DNA of 64,000 nt from Anoplolepis gracilipes (lineage: Eukaryota; Arthropoda; Insecta; Hymenoptera; Formicidae): assembly GCF_047496725.1 (NCBI RefSeq), contig NC_132976.1:14090501-14154500 (forward strand). The letters run 5' to 3'. Under the pieces are notes generated by a model that did no database searches, was not told where the DNA came from, and was given only the letters and a program-made list of their open reading frames with translations. Positions 48,379 to 57,865 of this stretch are shown piece by piece. Position numbers and translations under genes: made by a program. Within the stretch, counting starts at the first letter, position 1; each line of letters starts with the position of its first letter.

Positions 48379-49048
48379 AGAACTCATAAAAGATATTTTA
48401 TAAAAATTTTCCAAAAAATAATATGTATATCAATAAAAAGGTAAAATAAAAATAATTAAAAAGTAATAAACTTGTCGAACGGTGACAATGTAATTTTTAT
48501 AATTCTCTTTTATGGTTTGATTATAAAGACATAAGAGCAAAGGATCACGACATGCTTGAATGGGAATACGAGGCCAAGGTTTAGCATTGTAATATCCTTG
48601 AGTATTCTCTGTTATCCAATGCTAATGTTTCTCGCATTTTACCGTCAACTTGTCGCAATGCGAATGTTGCATGCATATCATCTAGATTGCGCGCGCGTGC
48701 ACGATACGATTTATAAGTTAATTGATCATAAACATGATTCTGTAAAAAATTTATTTTTAAATAATATATGTGCGTGTGCATGTGCGTGTGCGGGTGCGTG
48801 TCGGGTGCGTGGCGTGCGTGCGCGGCGTGCGTGCGTGCGTGCTTGCGTGTGTGGAGTGCGTGCGTGTATTTATTGTGGTTTATTATTATGGTTTATATTA
48901 AATTAAAATAAAACTGTCATATATTTTCGATTCTTTAATTATGAAGTTAATATATGTCTATTGCAAAAATTTAACTATCTTTTATTTTTTAATTTTTATA
49001 TTCAATTCTTGATAATTAAAAATATATAGATTTCTTTATATATGATTC
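48379..49048. other. AT-rich stretch with (GTGC)n
   Basis: A GTGC/GCGT microsatellite lies at about 48770-48868. 48888-48955 and 48965-49030 recur in altered order at 50280-50345 and 50165-50250, on the other side of the palindrome. No gene recognised. Confidence 0.5.
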
Positions 49049-50062
49049 ATTCCACGTCAAATCAGCCATCCCCTGCCCAAAATTGTATTGAAGTAAGTCT
49101 AACTTTTACGGTACCAAAATTTAGCTTAAAGCTTCTAGTTTTTAATGCCGTATAGCCTTTTTGAAAAATATCAAGTGATGATCTTGATTTTGCGGGTCAA
49201 ATAGGAAATGAGCAATATTTTCTAATTCAAATTTTTACTATTCCTTGCAGATGAAGACAAAAATCATTTTCAATGTAATTTTATCCACTAAATCCAAATC
49301 TAAAGTTAAAAAAAAAATATATACAAGGTGTCCCATTTTTACGTATCATTTTTTTACGATTTTTTCAAAAGATAAAAGTGCTATTATTTTTAATTATTTC
49401 CCAAAGTCCCAAGTAATTAAGTTTTTTTTTTTATTTTTATATTTTTATATTTTGTATGTTTAAGTTTTAATATAATTAAAAAATTTTTTTATTTAACTTA
49501 AATAAAGATTAAATTTTTTTATTTTATAAATTTATAAATTTGGGAAATAATTCTTACAGTCATAATCCTATATAAACATAGATAGCTTCTCGTAATAAAT
49601 CATTAAAAACTGATATTGACTAATGTGTAATTGTGCAAAATACGAAAACTGATTAATGTTTATAGTCTAGAAATGTCGTATTGAGAAGAGAAAAAAGCAT
49701 CCTTAAAAATAATAGTACTTTTACCTTTTGAAAAAATCGTAAAAAAATGATATGTAAAAATGAAACACCTTGTATATATATATTTTTTTAATTTTAGATT
49801 TAGATTTAGTGGATAAAATTACATTGAAAATACATTGAAAATGATTTTTGTCCTTCATCTGCAAGGAATAGTAAAAATTTGAATTAGAAAATATTGCTCA
49901 TTTTCTATTTGACCCGCAAAATCAAGGTCATCACTTGATATTTTTCAAAAAGGCTATACGGCATTAAAAACTAGAAGCTTTAAGCTAAATTTTGATACCA
50001 TGAAAGTTAGATTTACTTCAATACAATTTTGAGCAGGGGGATAGCTGATTTGATGTGGAATG
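49049..50062. repeat. 1-kb palindrome (large fold-back element)
   Basis: CATTCCACGTCAAATCAGC at the left is mirrored by GCTGATTTGATGTGGAATG ending at 50062. The arms run about 270 bp at high identity through GAAGTAA.TCTAACTTT, AAGCTTCTAGTTTTTAATGC, GATCTTGATTTTGCGGGTC and TTACTATTCCTTGCAGATGA. The centre is a second TA-flanked element. No protein recognised. Confidence 0.85.
49324..49772. repeat. TA-flanked MITE at the centre of the palindrome
   Basis: Begins CAAGGTGTCCCATTTTTACG and ends 'taaaaatgaaacaccttg', with TA on each side. Inner arms share ACGATTTTTTCAAAAG.TAAA and AATAATAG. It belongs with the CAGGGTGTCCCA-ended families seen elsewhere in the window. Confidence 0.65.
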
Positions 50063-53000
50063 GCCCATATATATATATACATAAAATTCTATATATTTTT
50101 AATTATTTTGTATTAAATATAAAAAAATTCAAAGGTAAATGATAATTACATTTAAATTTTATCAACATCTATCTATCTTTTATTTTTTAATTTTTATATT
50201 CAATTCTTGATAATTATAAATATATACATAGATTTCTTTATATATATATATATAATGTTGTATGTAGTATATATATTATTATGGTTTATATTATATTAAA
50301 ATGAAACTGCGGTATATTTTCGATTGTTTAATTATGAAGTTAATATACAGGGTGATTCAAAACAACCTGATGTCTTTAAAATGACATATTCTTGAGCAAA
50401 TTCTGAGACAATTTTTCCTTATATATATATATATATATATATACATATTCTTTCCTAAAATTATACTTGATGAAATATTAATATTTATTTTTATATTCGT
50501 GTATTACTAGAAGATTCGAAAAATACAATAATTCTTGACTGCGAAAAGGCCATTCTCCATGATCATTGTCGTATCGTAAAAATATTTTATCATGATTGCC
50601 AGTATTATTTGTTTTTTTAGATAATGACGATGGTTTGTCCATACTGAGCTGATAATTAAACACTGAAGGATCTTTTACTTATAAAAGTGGATTAAGAAAA
50701 TCGAACAGGGGAATGAGTGCTTGTGAAAGTTGAAAAGGAAAACGTGCACAACGAATAACAACAGCCTGCCTCTATTGCGACCAGCTACATATCTCACATT
50801 AAGGTATGTAAATATAAAATAAGATTCAAAAAGTTTTTTAACTAAAAACAGTCTTTGTAAATTTTTTTGAGATTACGTATAAGGTGTAAGTCTATATGCA
50901 CAAATTTTTGATGTCTTGAACCTGGAATCATCTGGAATTGACCTTACTCTTGACTTTCTTTCTAAATGACTTTTAGTTTAAAAGAAGGAAAAAAAGTCTG
51001 CTAGAACTAAGTCAAGTGAGCAGATTTCCCAAAGAAGTATAATTTTCATTTTAATTAAAAGAAAATCACAAATAAACAGCGATGTATGCATTACTGTAAT
51101 GAAGAAATTAGCAGTTGTTCTTCCAATTCAAACTTTTTTCTCCTCACATTTTCTCTTGGACATTTTAATATCATATTTTCATCTTTTTTCATAAACTAAA
51201 AATCGTAAAGGCAACAATTTCAGATAGCTCTAAATATTAAGAAAAATTAACGAACAAACTTATCACGATTTTGAAAAAAGCCAATCAGTATTACTTCCAA
51301 GAGTGACAAATGCGTTGGAAGCAATATATTGAAAGAAAAAAGAAATACTTTAATAAGATTAATAAGTTGCACACACACAAATAAGTCTTAACAAAATTAC
51401 AAAAGTTCAGGAATTGTTTAAATAAACTTACTGTATGCGTATCAGATAATAATATCAGACTATAAATAGAGTTATAACAATATTTTATTATTTATATATT
51501 CTTACAAATAATAAGATAACAGTTTTTTTCATATATATTAGTTATTATTTTATAAAATATCATATCTGAAAGCGGAAATACTTGACGGAAACACTTGACG
51601 AAAACATGTTGACATATGGAATAATAAATTTTAATTATTAATAAGTAATTAATAAGTTTGTTGCTATTAGTTTAGGATAGCTTTCTCAAAGAGAGAGATT
51701 GTTTTCTTGAAAAAAAATTAAAAGATTTCTTTAAAAGATGTTTCAAATAAAAATTTTCTGCAGCTGCAGCTTTTTTTATAATAGAAATATTAAGTTTTGA
51801 TTAAATATGTTTAAAATTGTTACCAATTGCAAGCAGCAAAATTAGATAAGCTTACGATAAATTATCAAATAATTGAACAAACAAGAACTAATTATGAGAC
51901 TTTAAAACTAAAGTTGATATTATAATAATTGAATATTTTATTTCCCTATAAAATCTTCTAATTCATTATTTGATCATTAATAACTACTAATAATCAAATA
52001 TTTAAATAATAATTTAAATATTTTCGCGATTATTTCTTTTTAGAGTTTCACAATTAGTTATTTCTCTTGTTTATTTCAATTTATTGTTCAATAATTTTTG
52101 TTTTTTTGCACAATTATATTGCATTATCCGCACGTAATCTTATTTTTTACCTATTTTTTATTCCTTGTCCATTACACTTCGCGTAATTCTTTGTGTCGTT
52201 TTGCCGATATAACTCGTGTCACAACACGATTATAAATAGCTCCAACAAAATCTTTCTCTCATTCCCGCAGATCCTCTCTAGACCTTTAGAACAGTTAAGT
52301 TCTTCGTAACGTTATTGAAGTCCACTGACTTTAACAAATATTTGTTAGATTCGAGTTCACTGCCAAATGATGAATTAGAATGATAAGACCTGTAAAATCA
52401 ATTGAGCATATTCACAAAGTTTCTTTTCATGAACTGGTTTTGTATTAATCAATATTAATTACAATATTATAAACATAGGCGTTAAATAAACAAATATAAT
52501 TATAAACATATTTAAAAATAAATACTTCGACTTTTACAAACGTCAAACATTTTGTAAGCATTCTTCGTTTTTTGTTAACCATGATACTTTCGATTAAAAA
52601 TTAATATTGCAGAAAAATTAAGTGCACTATAGCACTTTGATCCGTTCGATAGCAATATGTAAAAAGTTTGTTATTAAAGAGCCCTGATCAAGTGACGATT
52701 ATGTACGTAATGTAAACGAAGATAGGATTGCAGAGGGGTAGGCTGAAATTTGTGTCACAAAGTATGAGAAGAGTGAGGCATGAATATGAATCGCGCGTGG
52801 ACTCTCAGAATGGAATGGGTTGAGCCACGTGATGTATCTATAGCGTCTGGTACCGCAACGTTCCGTATTGATCGGACGACATCAGCTGTATGCTGTTGGT
52901 AGCGTTTATACTAGCATAGACGTTTGTTAGCTTTATTGCCGTTGTTCACTACTACTGTTTGCAATGTTCTCTTTTCTTCTCTGTTACATAGCTATGTTAA

Positions 53001-53218
53001 TGTGTTACTATTATAATAATGCTTTTGATTAGTGTAGCATGGTGAGAGAAATATGTCATATATATAGAAGAACAAAGATGCTCTATTTACTCATGCAAAC
53101 ATTTCTTACATTTTTGGTTTTAAGATTGCTTAATCAAAGTAGTTAATTTTAAATTCAAACAAGAATAACATTGGAAATGCGTATGTGTATACAAAGTATA
53201 TTATAACAGTTTTAGCAG
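50063..53218. other. AT-rich intergenic DNA
   Basis: CAGGGTGATTCAAAACAACC at 50348 is a lone MITE-type end preceded by TA. No gene recognised. 52680-52990 is GC-richer and appears unique (for example TGAGCCACGTGATGTATC). It could be a host promoter or first exon, but I cannot support a call. Confidence 0.4.
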
Positions 53219-53472
53219 TTTTCAATTATATTTATTTATTTACTTAAGAGTTTTTTAAATTATTGAATATGAATCTGATATTAAAATTGGCAAATTTAAA
53301 ATGGCAAAATTAATATAAATATCAAAATTTAAAAATGTATACATGTATACGTGCATTTGATATTTATATTAATTCTGCCATTTTAAATTTGTCATTGAAT
53401 TCAAATTTTAACATCAGATTCATATTCAACAAGCTAAAAAACCTTTAAGTTTAAATAAATACAATTGAAAAC
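53219..53472. repeat. 254-bp palindromic MITE, intact copy
   Basis: The left arm (GTTTTCAATTATATTTATTT...) is mirrored by ...AAATACAATTGAAAAC. The arms include GAATATGAATCTGAT, CAAATTTAAAATGGCA and ATTAATATAAATATCAAA with their inverses. It is the uninterrupted counterpart of the element split at 4118-4930. Confidence 0.75.
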
Positions 53473-54801
53473 TTTTTGATGAAAAATTTGAAATTTTATG
53501 GATTCTTAATGATTTAATTTGTAACTTTTCCGCAATAAATCTCAATATTTAACTATGAATATCTTATCAAGCATAGTCGACATAGAAATTCCTTTTTCAA
53601 GGATTTTAAAATTCTGACGGTTTTAATTTCAATTACAGTAAAACTTTTTTAATAGTATATGATTACTTATGCCCTTACTATGTAAGTAGCAAAGTGTCAT
53701 CATTATGATCAAGATGTTACTTTTTTTATATAACATTATTTTTTAGTCACTGCTTTTTTAGTCAATTTCATCTTTAAAATGACATATATACGATTCATAA
53801 AATTAGTGAACTTTGATTACTTTTACCATTTTTTTAGTAGTACAGATCCATTGTAAATCTCAACTTTTTCTCGAATAGAATAAATTAAAAAACTTTATTT
53901 ATCTAAAAATCAGACTCTACCTCTTAAATAGACGAACAATTTTTACTTATTCAAACATTTATCTGTCCATTCTCTGACAATTGAGTTTAATATTTGAAAA
54001 TTTCCTGTTAAAATTATCAGAGACGAAACTGATTGCAATTTTTATTCTTTTTATATTAGTAATTCCAAACCGCTTTCTTCAAGTTTTATATAATTCTCAT
54101 GACTAGAACTTAAGCACACACACATATATATATATATATATTTTTTTTAATATTGATGTAAGATTTATCATAAAGTATTACATAGTTACCTGTTCCTAAT
54201 ATCTTTATTATACAATATTATGTTGGAACTACATTGTAAGAATATACTATTGCTGTAATGTAATTAAAATGTTCTATGTTTTATAGGACATTGTGATGAG
54301 TTTATCTTTACATTGCAAAAATTAGAACAAATGTTTTATTAAAAAAATTATTTGTTTTTTTAATTAAGAATAAAATATTTTATATATGCCAAACATTTTT
54401 ACGCATTTCTTTCTATAATTTTTATCATAAAACTAAAAACATAGTAAATTCTCATAAAATAAAATAATTTTAATTAAATAAATTTAATTTAGTCATTATT
54501 TAATAATTTGTTAGAAAATACGTGTTCAAGACACTCAGTCAGTTATGGATGGCGATACACGAAGATGTTATTTTTGTGAACGTTTTCTGTAGTAGTCGGG
54601 ATTAGTCGAGTTGAGTTGAGTCTCTTTTTCACTTTTGTCAGCGCCTTTTTCCTTTGGTATATATTCTTTGTTCCCTTATGTTTAAAATTTCTTCTTTCAT
54701 TAATATCTTATTAATATAGTTAAGTATATGTGTATATCGAAGTATATACGTATATAGAACTATCGTTTGTATATTTCACACTCATTTTAACAGATTATGA
54801 G
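53473..54801. other. AT-rich intergenic DNA
   Basis: A short (TA)n at 54124-54141. No gene recognised. Confidence 0.5.
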
Positions 54802-55165
54802 ACCTACAAGGAAAGGTATGGAAGTGTCCCCCTCCGATTTTAATGAGCTTTTAATATGTTGTAGTTTAGGTCAAAATAGGAGATCCATATTTTTTTATAC
54901 GTGGCCATACGGTCGTTAAGGGGACGAAACACCCTCCTGAAAAAAATCGATTCTTTTATTTCTGAGTCAAAACGGTAAAAGATATAAAAAAAAGTTTCAA
55001 ATAAAAGTTTTACGGGTCTTATGCACTCTAAAAGTGTGCGATTAAATTTTTCGAAATCTCCCTTACCCCATCAATTTTTCAAAATTTTGAAATTTATTTT
55101 ATAGCAAAATTTATAGCATATTTAATGACAACTTTAGCCACATATGATAAAGTTGTATTCCGAAG
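54802..55165. repeat. Single arm of the 38379-38755 repeat family
   Basis: Shares 'atgt(t/c)gtagtttaggtcaaaa', 'taggaga', TTTTTTTATACGTG.CC, CGGT.GTTAAGGG and AATAAAAGTTTTA with 38390-38570 and, inverted, with 6150-6310. The mirror arm is not present. Confidence 0.6.
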
Positions 55166-55429
55166 TCGCATTTGTCAAAAATAAGTTAGAAATACCTTTA
55201 TATACCGCTATACGCACACCATTCGTGTCCGCCTCACGGCACTTGCTATTTCAAGCGGCGACAGTTTTTTCCTCGTAGTTTCAGGAAGACATGAATTATG
55301 AATAAATAATATAAATATATATGTATATAAGAATTTTCATATTATATATTTATAAATTATATTATAGCAATTATATTATTATATGTTATATGGCAATAAG
55401 TATATAATTTACTTACATGAGAAAAATAA
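55166..55429. other. Spacer before the Maverick
   Basis: A short GC-richer patch (about 55205-55275), then AT-rich sequence. The element boundary may lie in or just after it. Confidence 0.4.
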
Positions 55430-55580
55430 TACTTTTATTCATTAAAAATAGAAGTAGTGTTATAGTGGGGATTCTAAGCCATGGGGCGCTGAGGGGAGTG
55501 CGGGGGACGGGGGTATCTGAGAGGCGCGAGGGGTCTGTTAGGGAAAGGGGGGGGAAGGGTCCTACACACGTTCGTAAGTA

Positions 55581-56043
55581 GATGTTTATCTTTGCAGTTG
55601 ATTTTATAGCCGGGGGGGAGGGGGAGGGTATTTTAGAAGTCATAAAACTGTTTTTTTTTCTAGTTTTATGATCATTTTATGACCATTAGAATATTATGAA
55701 AAAAGAGATTTTAAGCGCCGACGTTCGGCAGCTTTGTACCCTTGCGGAAAATCTCCCATAAAACTGGAGCAAAATATCTTCCATAATTTTTAGGGAAAGA
55801 ACTGCAACTGCAAGATGTTTATCTTTGTAGTTTATTTATAGTCGGGGGACATTTTAGAAACCATAAAAGTGTTTTTTTTCTTTTTTTTTTTCTAATTTTT
55901 TATAATCATTTTATGACCATTAGAATATTATGGAAAAAAGAGATTTTAAGCGCCGACGTTCGGCAGCTTTGTACCCTTGCGGAAAATCTCCCATAAAACT
56001 GGAGCAAAATATCTTCCATAATTTTTAGGGAAAGAACTGCAAC
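55581..56043. repeat. Tandem duplication of about 230 bp near the Maverick end
   Basis: Two units start at about 55581 and 55814, both opening GATGTTTATCTTTG.AGTT and both ending TTTAGGGAAAGAACTGCAAC. Their last 150 bp (CGCCGACGTTCGGCAGCTTT to the end) is practically identical. The GCCGACGTTCGGC core is a small dyad that recurs in looser form at about 56087 and 56138. It could be part of the terminal repeat or promoter region. Confidence 0.8.
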
Positions 56044-56312
56044 GCATCAGCGCCATTATGGAAAAAAAAAAAAAAAAAAAAATTTGGCCGACGCTGCGAC
56101 GAACATGTCGGAACGTTTTTATAGATGCAAAAGCGTTGACGTTCGGTAGGATGTGTTAAGACAGCATTAGGCGAAATATAAGAAGAATGAGAGCCCCGTC
56201 AAACCATAGTACGATTTGAAAGGGCATAGAGGAAACTGTGGAAAAACAAAAAAAAAATTTGAGTGGTTACTGTCAGGCATTAGAATTGTTAGTGACAGTG
56301 AATAGTGAATAA

Positions 56313-56687
56313 ATGGAAAATATTAATTTCGAAGCGATAATAGACGAGTCGTCAGACGAAGAGCATGCGTTGTCGGACGATAGTAATTATATTAGTGATT
56401 GCAGTAATACCGATTTTGACGACAACGTAGTAGAAAATGAACAACTCCGTGCGCAAAATCAACGTAAGATTTGCGCCATACACTTTTATTATTCAACGGG
56501 TGGTGCTCTAGCTCTCTGTGCTTCGTGTATGGACACCTTTCGAGATGACATCGGATTAATATACGAAATACGGAGACATAAAGTTACATTGCCCGATGAG
56601 GTGGATATGCGATGGTGCAGTAGCTGTCAAATTTTATTACATATAATAATGTCGCGTAATATGTGTTATGTTTGCACACAAAAATAG
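56313..56687 (+). CDS. Small acidic, Cys-rich protein upstream of the polymerase
   Basis: This 124-residue ORF has an acidic, Ser/Asp-rich N-terminus (residues 1-45, ESSDEEHALSDDSN) and a C-terminal half with paired cysteines: CASC, CSSC and CYVC, plus a CAIH. That suggests a zinc-binding fold of two or more sites. It ends 11 bp before the likely polymerase start (ATG at 56699), in a different frame. It is therefore either a separate small gene at the 5' end of the polymerase transcript or a detached piece of a longer N-terminus. I do not recognise a named family. The intact Cys pairs and clean ATG favour a real gene. Confidence 0.55.
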   Translation: MENINFEAIIDESSDEEHALSDDSNYISDCSNTDFDDNVVENEQLRAQNQRKICAIHFYYSTGGALALCASCMDTFRDDIGLIYEIRRHKVTLPDEVDMRWCSSCQILLHIIMSRNMCYVCTQK

Positions 56688-56698
56688 AGAGAGAAAAA

Positions 56699-57792
56699 AT
56701 GGAAAACGTGCAGCAGAAAGAACGCGACTTGTTGGAGCGTTCCCAACAAGTCACCACATTGGGTGAATATTTTGGATGGCTGCAGCATTGCGAGGAGTTT
56801 ATCGAAGAGCTTGAAGAACGCAGCCGTGTCAAGCGTCCGCGACTCTCAATCGGAAATAGACAATCTTTGGTGACAAGAATTGCGCGACTCGAGGGTGCAA
56901 AAACTCGATTGCAGAGACAGTTTATACCCAGTGGTGGTGATTATAGTAGTGAAAATAACTCGGAGAGACTCATATGGCGAGAGATTAATACGGCGTTTGA
57001 GAGCCGCATCTTGACTGGTGCGGTTATAAATTATAATCACATCGAACCTCATCAATTTTTGGAAGATGCGAGTGACATTGTGCTCGAGCACGTGCGAGAC
57101 GTTATGCAAAAACATAACAGTGTGAAAGTGAATACAGTGTTTAACGGCGAGTTTGTGGCGGGCGATAAGCATGCCAATAAATCAATCAATACGAGAAACT
57201 GTGAACTCTTACATACATCCGATTTACGCGAGTGGTATGAGCGAGTCGTCGAGCCAATCCTTGCATCGCTCGAAGAATTTCAGGAACGCGATAGCGGATG
57301 GGCATTATCGCGTATACTAAATTTGACTGTAAATATAAATAAATATAATCCTATGCGCGCCGGATGTTACGTGCAATTATCGCGAAAGATAATAATGAAA
57401 CGAGCAGTGGTTAACGTGCAATCTAAAGACAATGCATGTTTTGCGTGGGCGGTAGTGGCTGCTCTGTATCCAGCTGAAAGATGCACACACCGACAATCAT
57501 CGTACCCGCATTATACAACAGTACTAAATCTCCAAGATATTGAGTTTCCAGTCACTCTTAATCAAATTAAAAAATTTGAAATTTATAATGACATTTCAAT
57601 CAACGTGTACAGTTTTGAAAACGAAAACATTGTCCCTATTCACCTTACGGAGCAAAAGAGAGACAAGCACATCAACTTGCTCTATGTGCAAGATGCGCAA
57701 GATATCGGACATTTTGCATGGATCAAGAATCTATCTAGACTTGTTAGTATGTAACTCAGCAAACACAAGACTAAAAAATATATCTGCGATCG
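56699..57792 (+). pseudogene. polB: Maverick PolB, N-terminal part (5' exon)
   Basis: N-terminal portion of the protein-primed family B DNA polymerase of insect Mavericks. I prefer the ATG at 56699 (MENVQQKERDLLERS) over an in-frame one at 56663, because the latter overlaps the upstream ORF. Residues 1-100 are charged and probably helical. The middle carries HTSDLREWYERVVEPIL and SGWALSRILNLTVNINKYNP. The last third has DNACFAWAVVAALYPAE and SSYPHYTTVL, blocks I know from insect Maverick polymerases. A TAA at 57752-57754 interrupts the frame. After it the same frame continues through YICDR to a 5' splice site at 57793. The stop makes this copy a pseudogene unless read through. Confidence 0.75.
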
Positions 57793-57865
57793 GTATGTAT
57801 ATTTAATAAAACTGTCTAAAAATATTTAAAACAAGGATATAAAAATTTTAACTTTTATTTTACAG
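57793..57865 (+). other. Predicted 73-bp spliceosomal intron in polB
   Basis: Starts GTATGTAT and ends in a pyrimidine-rich tract with TTTTACAG. A possible branch sequence TTTTAAC lies about 15 bp before the end. Its length (73) is not a multiple of 3. Removing it joins the upstream frame, ending CDR, to the downstream frame, starting CMHYF, without a break and brings together the cysteines of a zinc-finger-like motif (CX2C then HX4C). The A+T content is far above that of the flanking coding sequence. An upstream GTATGTAA at 57747 would bypass the stop codon but would not give the right frame. Confidence 0.7.

Noticed and set aside
55413..55643. 76-codon Pro/Ser-rich minus-strand frame
   Set aside because: It lies in a G-rich non-coding leader at the presumed Maverick end, with no family features.
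57747..57865. Alternative intron starting at GTATGTAA (57747) that would remove the stop codon
   Set aside because: Splicing from there joins the exons out of frame and would delete the conserved YICDR part, so the stop is more likely a true lesion.
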